A stretch of DNA of 64,000 bases from Mesorhizobium australicum WSM2073 (GCF_000230995.2 NC_019973.1:2618001-2682000); one strand, 5' to 3'. Counted from the stretch's first letter, positions 8,194-17,616 are shown. Notes: generated by a model from the sequence alone, not told the origin. Numbers and translations: made by a program.

Positions 8194-8787
8194 TCAATTC
8201 GATATTTCAGGCGTGGCTTCCGCCGGGACACCCGACAGGACAGCCATTCTTGTCCTCGCATCCTGTATCCGGCCCTTGATGGTGGCTGTGTCGCAATCGC
8301 AGATGTCGGCGGCGTCTTCATAGGACAGTCCGAGCATGCAAACCAGAACGATGGCCTGCCGCTCCGGATCCGCCAGGAGGTCAATGGCACGCGCCACCCT
8401 GGGGCCGGCTTCCATCTGTTCCTGTGTGTCCGTGGCAAAAGGTTCTGACAGGCAGCTCGCCGGTCCTCGAGGCTGGGGGGCTGTGCCTTCAAGCCTGGCC
8501 AATGAAGCCCTACGCATGGTGGCGAAGATCCAGGGCTTTACCCGGCTTCCGTCAAGACCATCGAGATCTGCAATCCCTTTGACCAGTGTTTCTCGGACAA
8601 GATTGTCAGCTTCGTCGATGCTGCCGCTGAGCGAACGTGCGAATGCCCGCAATGCGGGAACAAGGTCGACCAGGTTCGTCTGTTCGCCAGAACCTGGCAA
8701 GGACGATCCGCCAGGGTCGGTAGCGGGCTGTGTCTGCTCCGCAAGCGCCGGATCGGACTCGTTGAGCTTGCGACGGTGGTCAGCCAT
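8194..8787 (-). CDS. EcfG-like RNA polymerase sigma factor
   Basis: A 197-residue ECF sigma factor: region 2 (LVPALRAFARSLSGSIDEAD, then a -10-binding helix at LVRETLVKGI) and region 4 (LLADPERQAIVLVCMLGLSYEDAADI followed by TATIKGRIQDARTRM). The LRAFARSLSG and SYEDAADICDC stretches are typical of the EcfG (general stress) group. The ATG at 8787 has GGAGG 9 bases upstream, so about 30 N-terminal codons of the longer frame are discarded. The first 45 residues form a low-complexity extension. Several region-2 residues differ from the main EcfG (for example VKPWIFATMRR), so this is likely a secondary EcfG paralogue. No nepR-phyR pair is recognisable next to it. Confidence 0.85.
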   Translation of the reverse strand: MADHRRKLNESDPALAEQTQPATDPGGSSLPGSGEQTNLVDLVPALRAFARSLSGSIDEADNLVRETLVKGIADLDGLDGSRVKPWIFATMRRASLARLEGTAPQPRGPASCLSEPFATDTQEQMEAGPRVARAIDLLADPERQAIVLVCMLGLSYEDAADICDCDTATIKGRIQDARTRMAVLSGVPAEATPEISN

Positions 8788-9164
8788 CACACCGATCCTC
8801 CAGGGACATGGGACCTGGTTCGTGTCGGTCTGATCTGGTGGGGTGAAGGGTCCAAGAAGCGACAATTGTCATGTTTTGCTCCAGGCTGATACTCGGGCCC
8901 GTCATCAGCAGGGTCCTGCGTGCGAGCAAGGGTGCATTGTCCCCCGGCACGCACAGACCCAATTAATCCGGTCGCCGACTAGGCGCACTTACATAGATTA
9001 AAGCGCCCACCCGCTTGCATCGATGGATCCACTCCATGACCGAGCCCTGAGTCATCCTATGGCTCGCGGCCCTTCGAGAGTTCTCGCTCGATGCAGTCCG
9101 ATGGCCATGTTGAAGCTGGTTGGGTGGGGGGCTGATCCGATAATGGCGCGAAAATCGGCCGAAT
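8788..9164. other. Upstream region of the sigma factor gene
   Basis: About 380 bases without a credible gene. It contains the perfect 10-bp palindrome GACAATTGTC (8861-8870), about 75 bases before the sigma start, a possible regulator site. No EcfG-type element was found here, so the sigma gene does not look autoregulated by this pattern. Confidence 0.45.
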
Positions 9165-9401
9165 TCATCTCATCAATTTGATCTGAAGCGAGAGGCTTAG
9201 CCGCAGAACCTTGTCGCCATTTTCATCACGCACCTCGACAAACAATTTCTGGCCGTCGACGCTTTTCAATGCGTCTCTCGTAAGATCGATAAGGCCCTCG
9301 AATCCGACTCGGCGCACCTCTTCTAGGCCAGCGCATTCGACACCTATCTCATCCTGCAAGACCAAATCGCGATCGCCGGTGTCAAAGAAAAATCGTGCCA
9401 T
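9165..9401 (-). CDS. DUF6894 small protein (78 aa)
   Basis: It starts MARFFFDTGDRDLVLQDEIG and ends with a strand-rich tail (EVRDENGDKVLRLSLSL), the family pattern: aromatic N-terminal strand, Asp-rich turn, an amphipathic helix with EEVRR, then a D-E-x-G strand. The ATG at 9401 gives exactly the family N-terminus. The Crp/Fnr gene stop lies 19 bases upstream, so the two probably form an operon driven from the promoter at 10185. DUF6894 proteins have no known activity. Confidence 0.8.
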   Translation of the reverse strand: MARFFFDTGDRDLVLQDEIGVECAGLEEVRRVGFEGLIDLTRDALKSVDGQKLFVEVRDENGDKVLRLSLSLQIKLMR

Positions 9402-9420
9402 GGGAGAGCTTCCGTCACCA

Positions 9421-10155
9421 CTAATCTGCCGGGTTCTTTTGATGCAGGTAAGTCGTGTCGAAATCCCCTGCGTGAGTGAGGCCGGGCCAGTCGATTGCAT
9501 GCATTCTCGACCCCGTGGTGGCGATCAGGCCTTCACGTCGTAGTTCCTGAAGCATTCGGTTGACGTGGACCGTCGACAAACCCAATGCGTCGCCAAGTGC
9601 GGCTTGGGTTATGGGAATATCCGCAATGTGATCCTGAATGCGTCCCACCGCCCGCAAGCGAAATATGAGTTCGCACAAAATGTGAGCCATGCGGGTGTAA
9701 GCCTCACGTCTTCCAACGTTGGTGACCCACTCCCTGTACATCGCGGCGTCGATCAGCGTCGACCGCCAGAAAGCGGTGGCGATGCGAGGGTGCTGGTCAC
9801 AGATGCTGCGTAGAACATCGTGTCGCATGAAGCCCACTCGGGCCGGCGTCATGGTCGAGAAATTACAATCCATGACCGACAGATGCAGCCCGTGCAGATC
9901 GGGAATGTCCCCGGCCACGAAGAAAGACGTGATCTGTCGCTTTCCTTCGCTTGTGTATTTGGTGGACCCGACCAAACCATCCAGGACGACAAACGAGTAA
10001 ACAGGATGGTCACCCTCACGCACCAGGTCGTGGTTGGCCGAAAAATCTTTCTCCTGAATCGGTATGCTTTTCAAAACCGCGATTTCGGCTTCTCGAATGT
10101 CCGAGATGGTCTGAAGCTTGCGGATAAGTACATCCGAGGACGAAGAGGGGGACAA
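9421..10155 (-). CDS. Crp/Fnr-family transcription regulator
   Basis: 244 residues: cyclic-nucleotide-type beta-roll (about 25-125), dimerisation helix (130-170) and winged helix at the end (ALGDALGLSTVHVNRMLQEL). No Fnr-type cysteine cluster is seen, so it is not an iron-sulfur oxygen sensor. The start is TTG at 10155, or ATT three bases upstream, because an in-frame stop lies just beyond and no ATG fits. An EcfG-type promoter sits 30 bases upstream. Three regulators of this subfamily occur in the window (also at 34435 and 38080). Target genes unknown. Confidence 0.88.
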   Translation of the reverse strand: MSPSSSSDVLIRKLQTISDIREAEIAVLKSIPIQEKDFSANHDLVREGDHPVYSFVVLDGLVGSTKYTSEGKRQITSFFVAGDIPDLHGLHLSVMDCNFSTMTPARVGFMRHDVLRSICDQHPRIATAFWRSTLIDAAMYREWVTNVGRREAYTRMAHILCELIFRLRAVGRIQDHIADIPITQAALGDALGLSTVHVNRMLQELRREGLIATTGSRMHAIDWPGLTHAGDFDTTYLHQKNPAD

Positions 10156-10184
10156 AATGGCTACCTAGCTGATGTTGCCCACCG

Positions 10185-10209
10185 AACTTTTATCCCAGCC
10201 AAAAGTTCC
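10185..10209 (-). promoter_or_regulatory. EcfG-type promoter (GGAAC-N16-AGTT, minus strand)
   Basis: Plus-strand AACT at 10185-10188 and GTTCC at 10205-10209, spacer 16. It faces the Crp/Fnr-DUF6894 pair, with a leader of about 20 bases to the TTG start. Confidence 0.6.
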
Positions 10210-10329
10210 GGATGGCGGTGAAATCCGAATGAGCAGAACCTGGTTTGCCAAAGGCGCGATCAAAACCGCAGCCCACGGAACAAACGCACCCACGGCTTTG
10301 TACGTTTTCATACCTAACGCCGCTCCGCC

Positions 10330-10355
10330 GGAACGTAGGGTAGGCATTCGCGGTT
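10330..10355 (+). promoter_or_regulatory. EcfG-type promoter (GGAAC-N17-GGTT)
   Basis: GGAAC at 10330-10334 and GGTT at 10352-10355, spacer 17. It precedes the small gene at 10382. Confidence 0.5.
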
Positions 10356-10381
10356 ACGTCGGACTCTTCGGGGAGTTCGCC

Positions 10382-10645
10382 ATGGATGAGCCTAAGACAG
10401 CTTTCATTGATCGCCTGATCAAGGAAACCAGCGTCAGCGAAAAAGACGCCCGCGAACTGATAGCCCTGCTAGGGCTCAATTGGTCGTCCTTGGTCCGGGA
10501 AGCGAAGCTCCTGAAGCCACAGGCCCACGGTGCCTCTTATATGAGCGTGGACGGCGGCGGCGTCTCTGATTTCCAAACGAATTCTAACCAGGTCTCCGAG
10601 CAAGGCGGCCATTCTAGCCCGCTGGTCGGAAAGGCTGACACGTAG
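10382..10645 (+). CDS. Small hypothetical protein (87 aa), SS(L/I)xREA family
   Basis: The ATG at 10382 has GGGGAG 7 bases upstream and follows an EcfG-type promoter. The first 50 residues form a helical domain ending LLGLNWSSLVREAKLLK. It matches the 54-residue protein at 34099 (VLLVGFDRSSILREARLLAK), so these are paralogues of one small family. The last 35 residues look like non-conserved read-through and overlap a weaker frame on the other strand. Function unknown; the helix-turn pattern might suggest nucleic-acid binding, but nothing proves it. Confidence 0.65.
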   Translation: MDEPKTAFIDRLIKETSVSEKDARELIALLGLNWSSLVREAKLLKPQAHGASYMSVDGGGVSDFQTNSNQVSEQGGHSSPLVGKADT

Positions 10646-10839
10646 CGCCCGCGTCATTACGAGCTCGTTCAAAGTTGTGGAGATTCTGGAAGCATGGCCG
10701 GCTAAACGGCCATCGTCGGCGGCGGTGACCGTTTCCAACAGAAGCGGCTCATCGAGAGCCGCATCGTTGGCGCGTTGCTCCATAGAACGCAAGACCGCGC
10801 GCGCTGCCAACTGCCTGCAACACTTTAATCCGCGCCTCA

Positions 10840-10864
10840 GGAACGGAGTGGTCCCACTGACGTT
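10840..10864 (+). promoter_or_regulatory. Perfect EcfG-type promoter (GGAAC-N16-CGTT)
   Basis: GGAAC at 10840-10844 and CGTT at 10861-10864, spacer 16, exact consensus. It lies 27 bases before the GTG of the Mfd-like helicase. Confidence 0.75.
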
Positions 10865-10890
10865 CTCGACGGTGGCAAGGTGAGACCTCA

Positions 10891-13800
10891 GTGAATAGAC
10901 CCATTTCGCGGACGGAAATCATCGAAGAAATGGATCACCCGTCGAATGACAGGGACCTCGCGAGAGATCAGGGCGCCTCGCCTTCCGCCGCAATCGCGGC
11001 GGCGCTGGCCGACTCCCTTGAGAGCGGTCCAAACAAGCATATTGTCCATATAGCCGCCTCGGAACGCAGTGCCGAAGAGACCGCTGCGGCTTTGCGTCAG
11101 TTTCTGCCGAGCGCGGACGTCATCTTCCTGCCGTCCTGGGATTGCCTGCCTTACGACAGGGTATGGCCGACACGCGCCAATATGGGGCGGAGGCTTCGCG
11201 CTCTGCGTGAGATCGCGAGCGAGCCAAAACGTCCGCGCATCGTGGTTCTGTCGATCGAGACTACTCTCCAGCGGGTGCCGCCCGCACCAGTCATTGCTGG
11301 CGGTTTTACAATTCTGGAACTCGGACAAGAGTTCGACCCGGATGGTTTCCGAACGAGAGCAGAGGCGATTGGATACGGTGTCGACGAAAGGGTCGACGAA
11401 CCGGGCGAGATAGCCTTTCGGGGCGACCTCATGGACATATTCCCTGCTGGCGCCGATCACCCGGTTCGCGTCGTCATCGGTACAGATAGCTGCATCCGGG
11501 AACTCAAGACCTATGACCCCATCAGCCAGCTTAGCGAACAGTCGCGCGAGTCGGTCACGGTTGGGCCAGCATCCGAGCTGATTTTCGCAACGGGGGATCA
11601 TCCTGAGTTGGCAGCGATGCGCGCGACGTCGATGGAAGAACGCCTCGTCGCGTTGTACGGCAGCATGCCGTCGGTCTTCGATGTGGCATCCGGCGCCTGT
11701 GTCTCCATCGCGGAAGCTCTCGAAGGCGCGCCGCTCGACCGCTTCCTGGGCCTGATCGAAGATGCTCGTGGTGCGAGGCAGGAGGTTGCCGCGCCCGCCA
11801 AACCCTTGCCGGAACAGTTTTACCTGTCGCGTCAAGAATGGGACGTCGCGGTCCGTAAACGCCACGGCACGAGTCTCGCCGTTTCTGCCGCGCGAGTTCC
11901 CAAATTCTTCCAGCAGGCGCGATCCGGGCATCGGTTCGCCGAATTTGCGGAAAGGCAGACAAGGTCGGGTGTCACCGTGGCATTCGCGGGCGAGGCCTCC
12001 GAACTGCAGCGAGCCGATCGTCTGCTCGATCGGAAGCTTGGTCGGCGAATGGGGGAAGTGGCGGACTGGCCGCGGATCCGTTCGGCCCCAAGGGGCTCTC
12101 TTCTCAAGGCCGAGATCGTTCTCGACGAAGGCTTTGTCGACGAGCAATCTGGCATCGCGGTGGTGGCCGCGGCCGACCTGTTTGGCCACGCCTTGAAAGC
12201 AAACGGCAGCGCGGCCACCAGCATGCTCGAACCCGAGTTGCGCATTGGCGACGTCGTCGTCCATGAGGACCATGGCCTGGCCACGCTGGTGGCGGTCGAA
12301 CAGGTCGAGTTGGCCGGTCAGCAGCAGGATGTCGTCAGGCTGGAATATCAGGACGGAGCTTCCTTGCTGGTCCCGGTCGATGAGTTTGGGCGGATATGGC
12401 GCTACGGCTCGGAACCCGCTGCAGTGCCGCTCGATCGCTTGAACAGCGATGGGTGGCTCAACCGACGCAAGGCGGCGCTGCGCGATATCGACAGGCTGGC
12501 CAAGCGCTTGAGGGACCTTGCCAATGCCAGGTCCAGCCAGCCTGCCGCGATCATAAAACCCTCTCGCGCCGACCTTGCCCGGTTCGCGGCGCGGTTTCCC
12601 TATACCGAGACTCCCGACCAGGCTGCCGCCATCCGCGACGTGCTCGGCGACCTGTCGTCGGGGAGAACAATGAATCGCCTTGTCTGCGGCGACGTCGGCT
12701 TCGGCAAGACAGAGGTGGCCCTGCGGGCTTGCGCCGCCGCGGCCCTCTGCGGGAAGCAGGTGGCGGTGATAGCGCCGACAACGGTGTTGGCACGTCAGCA
12801 CTACGAGACGTTCAGCAGAAGATTTGCGGGAACCGGCCTCGACGTCGCCCACCTCTCGAGAATGGTCGGAGCGGCGGAGGCGAGAGCGGTGAAGGAGCGG
12901 CTGCGGAGCGGTCAGGTCGCGGTGGTTGTGGGTACCCAGGCCCTGGCGGCCAAGAGCGTCAGCTTCGCCAATCTCGGACTGCTGGTGATCGACGAGGAGC
13001 ACCGGTTCGGCGTCAAGTTGAAGCAGGCGCTGCGGAACATGGCGCCCTGCCTTCATACGCTGAGCATGAGCGCCACGCCGATACCGCGGACGCTGCAATC
13101 GGCGATGTCAGGCGTCCAGGAGGCCAGCGTCCTCAACTCTCCGCCCGCCAAAAGACGTCCCGTTCGCACCATCCTGGCGCCCTTCGATCCAGCTTCGGCA
13201 AGAGCCGCCCTTTTGCGCGAGTTTCGTCGGGGCGGACAGAGCTTCCTGGTGGTTCCGCGCATCGAAGACATCGATCCGGTTCGCCTGCAGCTAAACAGAC
13301 TGGTGCCGGAACTCGCGGTCAAGACGGCGCACGGCGAAATGAAAGGGAGACAACTGGACGACATCATGGTCGGGTTCGCTAACGGTGACGGCGACGTCCT
13401 GTTGAGCACCGACATCATCGAGAGCGGCCTCGACGTGCCGCGGGCCAACACCATACTGATCTGGCGAGCGGACAGGTTCGGTCTGGCACAGCTGCACCAG
13501 CTTCGCGGCCGGGTCGGAAGGGGGGCGGTGCAGGCTATTGCTCTTCTTCTGACCGAGCCTGGCATCGAACTGGCCGAAGGCACAAGAGCCCGACTTTCGA
13601 CCATGATTGCGCTCGATCGGCTTGGCTCCGGCCTTGCGATCAGCCAAAGGGACCTCGACCTGCGCGGGGCAGGAGACCTTTTCGGCGAAGATCAAGCCGG
13701 ACACATGAAGCTGATCGGAGCAGGCCTTTACCAACATTTTCTGCAGCGGGCGGTCTCGCTGGCTGCGGGAGGGGCCGATACCGACAAGCAGCTTGCCGAC

Positions 13801-14232
13801 ATCAACGGCGCCGGAAAAGGGGCCTTTCCCGAAAGTTACGTCAACGAGCCGACGGTGCGCGTCAGCCTCTATGCGAGGCTGTCTCGTTTAGCTGCCGAGA
13901 CGGACCTCGATGCATTCGGCGAAGAGCTTGAGGACCGCTTTGGAGACATGCCCGGCGAAGTGGCGGATTTACTGGAACTGACCAGGTTGCGCATAGCCGC
14001 GGCGGACCTGGGCATCAGCAAAGTCGATGTGGGACCAGAAGGGATCGCGATTACCTTCCGCAAGAAGCCCGTGGCATCAAAATGGCGCTTTAAAAACGCA
14101 CAGGGCTTCGAGTTCCGCAACGGCCGGCTGATTTTCAGGCCCCCGATCCAGTCTCGCGGCTCAGGTATCGATGCCGTCCGCTCGGTGCTCGGTGCCTTGC
14201 GTGCAGCCCGGCCGGCGCGGCGCCGCCCATGA
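10891..14232 (+). CDS. Mfd-like transcription-repair coupling helicase (second-copy type)
   Basis: 1113 residues in the Mfd layout. A UvrB-homology module (about 1-400) is followed by a RNAP-interacting Tudor-like domain starting near 448 (ELRIGDVVVHEDHG). The SF2 translocase has Walker A GDVGFGKTE near 600, DEEH near 700, SATPIPRTLQSAMSG and HQLRGRVGRG near 870. A TRCF C-terminal domain follows. Family role: removes stalled RNA polymerase and recruits UvrA. It is somewhat shorter than housekeeping Mfd (about 1150-1170) and carries DEEH instead of the usual DEEQ, so I read it as a second, divergent copy. GTG start chosen: AAGGTGAG lies upstream and the perfect EcfG promoter puts the transcript start near 10871. 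Confidence 0.9.
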   Translation: MNRPISRTEIIEEMDHPSNDRDLARDQGASPSAAIAAALADSLESGPNKHIVHIAASERSAEETAAALRQFLPSADVIFLPSWDCLPYDRVWPTRANMGRRLRALREIASEPKRPRIVVLSIETTLQRVPPAPVIAGGFTILELGQEFDPDGFRTRAEAIGYGVDERVDEPGEIAFRGDLMDIFPAGADHPVRVVIGTDSCIRELKTYDPISQLSEQSRESVTVGPASELIFATGDHPELAAMRATSMEERLVALYGSMPSVFDVASGACVSIAEALEGAPLDRFLGLIEDARGARQEVAAPAKPLPEQFYLSRQEWDVAVRKRHGTSLAVSAARVPKFFQQARSGHRFAEFAERQTRSGVTVAFAGEASELQRADRLLDRKLGRRMGEVADWPRIRSAPRGSLLKAEIVLDEGFVDEQSGIAVVAAADLFGHALKANGSAATSMLEPELRIGDVVVHEDHGLATLVAVEQVELAGQQQDVVRLEYQDGASLLVPVDEFGRIWRYGSEPAAVPLDRLNSDGWLNRRKAALRDIDRLAKRLRDLANARSSQPAAIIKPSRADLARFAARFPYTETPDQAAAIRDVLGDLSSGRTMNRLVCGDVGFGKTEVALRACAAAALCGKQVAVIAPTTVLARQHYETFSRRFAGTGLDVAHLSRMVGAAEARAVKERLRSGQVAVVVGTQALAAKSVSFANLGLLVIDEEHRFGVKLKQALRNMAPCLHTLSMSATPIPRTLQSAMSGVQEASVLNSPPAKRRPVRTILAPFDPASARAALLREFRRGGQSFLVVPRIEDIDPVRLQLNRLVPELAVKTAHGEMKGRQLDDIMVGFANGDGDVLLSTDIIESGLDVPRANTILIWRADRFGLAQLHQLRGRVGRGAVQAIALLLTEPGIELAEGTRARLSTMIALDRLGSGLAISQRDLDLRGAGDLFGEDQAGHMKLIGAGLYQHFLQRAVSLAAGGADTDKQLADINGAGKGAFPESYVNEPTVRVSLYARLSRLAAETDLDAFGEELEDRFGDMPGEVADLLELTRLRIAAADLGISKVDVGPEGIAITFRKKPVASKWRFKNAQGFEFRNGRLIFRPPIQSRGSGIDAVRSVLGALRAARPARRRP

Positions 14233-14391
14233 TGGGTTCGCTCGGATCACCGGTTCCAGATCGTGGGGAAAGTCCGGCGCTTCGATGGGCAGTTCGTCAG
14301 CCGGCGTTCTTTCCCTTTGAGTCACGGCCGGAAGCATTTCGGCGACCTCGATGAGGATATCCTTGACGAAGTGATTGATCTGGGCGTCCAT
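14161..14391 (-). CDS. Hypothetical small protein (76 aa) overlapping the helicase 3' end
   Basis: ATG at 14391; the first 45 residues (MDAQINHFVKDILIEVAEML onward) look like a genuine helical protein, and the last 25 run antisense through the end of the helicase gene. By itself this would be a weak call, but an EcfG-type promoter lies 32 bases upstream, correctly oriented. No family recognised. It could equally be an antisense transcript acting on the helicase mRNA. Confidence 0.4.
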   Translation of the reverse strand: MDAQINHFVKDILIEVAEMLPAVTQRERTPADELPIEAPDFPHDLEPVIRANPSWAAPRRPGCTQGTEHRADGIDT

Positions 14392-14422
14392 CTACCGCGA
14401 GCCTGTTGTCCGATGGCGTCCG

Positions 14423-14447
14423 AACTTGCTGCCCGAACCAAAGTTCC
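14423..14447 (-). promoter_or_regulatory. EcfG-type promoter (GGAAC-N16-AGTT, minus strand)
   Basis: Plus-strand AACT at 14423-14426 and GTTCC at 14443-14447, spacer 16. It would start a leftward transcript near 14416 that runs toward and antisense to the helicase 3' end. Confidence 0.5.
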
Positions 14448-14510
14448 CGCCTGAGACGCGTGACGAGGCGAGCGAAAGTCAGCTAATACCGTGTCCGGCG
14501 TGCGGTTCGC

Positions 14511-14927
14511 TCAAGGCATCACTCCGGCTTGATGGGCGGTCATGGCAGCCATATTCTGATCCAGATGGGCCATGATCCAGACTGAGCCCAGAACCACCAG
14601 CGCCACGATCAGCACGCCGAAGGCCAGGGCCAGGACGTTGTTGGTGTTGTCCCGTCCGGTCGTCAGGTGGAGAAAGAAGACAAGATGCACGCCCATCTGC
14701 GCGACAGCGAGCACCACCAGGGCCGAAATTACCGCCGGCTGGTAGATCAGGTTGGTCTGAGCCGCCAGGAACGAAGCGATCGTCAGCAGGATGGCCAGGC
14801 CGAAGCCAAGCAGGTAGCCAGAGAGGCCCCCCGCCATTTCGTGCTCGGTTATGCGTTCCTCGCCCGGTGCTGAATCGCGGCGGTCTGGCGTCTCGCCGGT
14901 CCCGCTCTCGCCCCCGATCTCGGTCAT
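14511..14927 (-). CDS. cyoD: Quinol oxidase bo3 subunit IV
   Basis: 138 residues with a 30-residue polar head and three membrane helices (about 36-56, 65-88, 98-120), containing the family stretch AQMGVHLVFFLHL and SVWIMAHLDQNM. The start at 14927 overlaps the cyoC stop by 4 bases. It is the last gene of the cyoABCD operon reading leftward. Subunit IV assists copper-B site assembly in the bo3 complex. Confidence 0.93.
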   Translation of the reverse strand: MTEIGGESGTGETPDRRDSAPGEERITEHEMAGGLSGYLLGFGLAILLTIASFLAAQTNLIYQPAVISALVVLAVAQMGVHLVFFLHLTTGRDNTNNVLALAFGVLIVALVVLGSVWIMAHLDQNMAAMTAHQAGVMP

Positions 14928-15610
14928 GGCGATGCTCCTAGCAGATAAACCAGGGTGAAGATGGCAACCCAGATGATGTCGAGCGCGTGCCAGAAGAGCC
15001 CGAAGCAGTGGAGCCGCCGCAAAATATCGGACCGAAAACCCTTGACCCACAGCTGCGCCATCATGGTGCCTAGCCAGAGCAGGCCGAGTGCGACGTGGGT
15101 CCCGTGGCAACCAACGAGTGCGAAGAAGGCCGAAAGAAATGCGCTTCGAGACGGGCCTGCCTGCTCGCCGGCCATCGCCGCGAACTCCTGCACCTCCAGG
15201 AGCAGGAAGGCTGCCCCGAGCAGGCCCGTAACCAGCAGCCAGAACTGGGTGGCAGCCATCGATCTGCGGTGGCTCGCGAGCGTTGCCAAGCCGCCGGTGA
15301 AGCTCGAACTGAGCAGAAGGCCCGTTTGCACCGCAACGCGCGTGGGCTCGAACAGATCCTTGCCGGCCGGCCCGTCGGCGGTTGCCTTGGCGAGCACGGC
15401 ATAGGCGGCGAAGAAGGCCGAGAACATGATGATGTCGGACAGCAGAAAGATCCAGAACCCGTAGGCAACGGTGACGAACTTCGACGCTGGGCCGCCCTGT
15501 CCGTGGCCCGTCGCGGATCTTGCACCATGGCTGCCGGTGCGATTGACCCGGTATTGGTCGCGTGTCTGGCCGTCGGCGCTGATGTCGGTGGTGAAGGCGT
15601 GATCGCTCAT
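14924..15610 (-). CDS. cyoC: Quinol oxidase bo3 subunit III
   Basis: 228 residues with five membrane helices, starting after a 45-residue polar N-terminus. Typical subunit III elements are [19 protein letters not shown] in the first helix, [11 protein letters not shown], and a C-terminal [20 protein letters not shown]. It overlaps cyoB upstream and cyoD downstream by 4 bases each, so translation is coupled. Part of an inner-membrane terminal oxidase. Confidence 0.94.
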   Translation of the reverse strand: MSDHAFTTDISADGQTRDQYRVNRTGSHGARSATGHGQGGPASKFVTVAYGFWIFLLSDIIMFSAFFAAYAVLAKATADGPAGKDLFEPTRVAVQTGLLLSSSFTGGLATLASHRRSMAATQFWLLVTGLLGAAFLLLEVQEFAAMAGEQAGPSRSAFLSAFFALVGCHGTHVALGLLWLGTMMAQLWVKGFRSDILRRLHCFGLFWHALDIIWVAIFTLVYLLGASP

Positions 15611-17616
15611 ACCGGACGTTCCCAGCTGCGCAGGAAGGCAAGCCGCGCGGCTCGGCCGTTTCGGTCTATTCGCGCGACCTCATCGGCGGGGATCTCGTAG
15701 TCGCCATGATCGCGCCAGGCGAAGACGACGAAGGTGGCGTAGGCGCCGATGAAGCCGACGATCGCCAGCCACCAAATGTGCCAGATCAGCGCGAAGCCGA
15801 TCAGCGTACTGAAGAAAGCGGTGACGAAGCCCGTCGGGCTGTTGCGCGGCATCTCGATAGGCTCGTACGCGGCCTCCGTCTCCGCGCCCTGCTCCTCGAT
15901 CCCCCGCTGCTTGATGGTCCAGTAGGGTTCTTCGTTCTCGACATGTGGCAGCCGCGCAAAGTTGAAGGCGGGCGGAGGGGAGGGTGTCGACCATTCCAGC
16001 GAACGCCCATCCCACGGGTCGCCGGTCTCGTCGCGAAGCTTGTCGCGATGCCGGATCGAAACCACCAGCTGCATGATCTGCAGTGCGGCGCCGATGATCA
16101 TCACCAGCACGCCGAACGCGGCCACCACCAGCCACGGTGCCCAAAGATCCATGTCGATGTGCTGAAGGCGCCGCGTCATGCCAAGCAGGCCGACGATATA
16201 AAGGGGCACGAAGACCAGCATGTAGCCGACCAAGGTGACCCAAAACGCCGCCTTCCCCCAACCTTCGTGCAACCGGAAGCCGAATGCCTTGGGGAACCAG
16301 TAGGTGAAGCCGGCGAAGGCGCCGAACAGCACGCCCGAGATGATGACGTTGTGGAAATGTGCCACGAGGAAAAGCGAGTTGTGCAGCACGAAGTCGGCGG
16401 GCGGGACGGCAAGCAGGACGCCGGTCATGCCGCCGACGGTGAAGGTGGTGACGAATGCCAGTGCCCAAAGCATGGGCGTGTCGAAGCGAACGCGCCCGCC
16501 ATACATGGTAAAGAGCCAATTGTAGATTTTTACGCCGGTGCCGACGGCGATGACCGAGGTGGCGATGCCAAACGCAGCATTGACGTCGGCACCGGCGCCC
16601 ATGGTGAAGAAATGGTGCAGCCAGACCATGAACGAGACGATGCAGATGAACATCGTCGCCGCGACCATCGAACGATATCCGAACAGCGGCTTTGACGAGA
16701 AGGTCGAGAAGATCTCGGAAAAAATCCCGAAGGCTGGAAGCACCAGGATGTAAACCTCGGGATGGCCCCAGGCCCAGATCAGGTTGACGAACATCATCTG
16801 ATTTCCGCCGGCTTCGTTGGTGAAGAAATGGAAGCCGAGATAGCGGTCCAGCGTCAGCATCGCGAGCGTGGCGGTGAGGATCGGGAAGGCCGCGACGATG
16901 AGCAGGTTGGATGCTAGCGATGTCCAGCAGAACATCGGCATGCGCAGATACCCCATTCCCGGCGCACGCATCTTGAGGATGGTCGTCACCAGGTTCACGC
17001 CGGTCAGCAGCGTGCCGACGCCGGAGATCTGGATCGACCACAGATAATAGTCGACACCGACGCCCGGCGAGTAGGTGGTTTCCGACAAGGGCGCATAGGG
17101 CAACCAGCCGGTGCGCGCGAACTCGCCGATGACAAGCGAGATGTTGACCAGCAGGGCTCCGGTAGCCGTCAACCAGAAGCTGACTGAGTTGAGCGTCGGA
17201 AAGGCGACATCGCGGATGCCAAGCTGCAGCGGCACGACGAAATTCATCAGGCCGATGATGAAGGGCATTGCCGCGAAGAAGATCATGATCGTGCCGTGCG
17301 CCGAAAAGATCTGGTCGTAATGCTCGGGCGGAAGATAGCCTGGACCGTGGATGGCCAGCACCTGTTGCGTGCGCATCATGATGGCATCGATGAAGCCACG
17401 CAAAAGCATGAGCATCGCGAGCACGATGTACATCACGCCGATGCGTTTGTGGTCGACCGAAGTTATCCACTCGCTCCACAGATAGGGCCAATATCCCTTG
17501 AGACTTATCCAGCAGAGCACCGCTGCCGCGGCGAGGAACACCGCGAAGGCCGCACCGAGGGGGATAGGTTGGTCGAACGGAATCGCCGACCAATCGAGCT
17601 TGCCGAGCATCGTCAT
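15607..17616 (-). CDS. cyoB: Quinol oxidase bo3 subunit I
   Basis: 669 residues, usual CyoB length, about 15 membrane helices. The haem-copper core is intact: [19 protein letters not shown] with a haem-ligand His, [14 protein letters not shown] with the CuB His and cross-linked Tyr, WLHHFFTMG with the two CuB His, and HFHNVIISG with the haem histidines. It reduces oxygen to water using ubiquinol and pumps protons across the inner membrane. Coupled by 4-base overlaps to cyoA and cyoC. A second copy lies at 57309. Confidence 0.96.
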   Translation of the reverse strand: MTMLGKLDWSAIPFDQPIPLGAAFAVFLAAAAVLCWISLKGYWPYLWSEWITSVDHKRIGVMYIVLAMLMLLRGFIDAIMMRTQQVLAIHGPGYLPPEHYDQIFSAHGTIMIFFAAMPFIIGLMNFVVPLQLGIRDVAFPTLNSVSFWLTATGALLVNISLVIGEFARTGWLPYAPLSETTYSPGVGVDYYLWSIQISGVGTLLTGVNLVTTILKMRAPGMGYLRMPMFCWTSLASNLLIVAAFPILTATLAMLTLDRYLGFHFFTNEAGGNQMMFVNLIWAWGHPEVYILVLPAFGIFSEIFSTFSSKPLFGYRSMVAATMFICIVSFMVWLHHFFTMGAGADVNAAFGIATSVIAVGTGVKIYNWLFTMYGGRVRFDTPMLWALAFVTTFTVGGMTGVLLAVPPADFVLHNSLFLVAHFHNVIISGVLFGAFAGFTYWFPKAFGFRLHEGWGKAAFWVTLVGYMLVFVPLYIVGLLGMTRRLQHIDMDLWAPWLVVAAFGVLVMIIGAALQIMQLVVSIRHRDKLRDETGDPWDGRSLEWSTPSPPPAFNFARLPHVENEEPYWTIKQRGIEEQGAETEAAYEPIEMPRNSPTGFVTAFFSTLIGFALIWHIWWLAIVGFIGAYATFVVFAWRDHGDYEIPADEVARIDRNGRAARLAFLRSWERPV

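Noticed and set aside
10277..10301. GGAAC at 10277 considered as another EcfG-type promoter
   Set aside because: No NGTT at a 16 or 17 base spacing; the nearest CGTT is 21 bases away.
10469..10810. 113-codon minus frame between the small gene at 10382 and the Mfd-like gene
   Set aside because: It overlaps the better-supported plus gene (ribosome-binding site, paralogue, promoter) and has no recognisable product, although its codon use is not bad; left out for lack of support.
10888..13098. 736-codon minus frame antisense to the Mfd-like gene
   Set aside because: Shadow frame of a GC-rich gene; the plus strand encodes all Mfd motifs and the minus translation has none.
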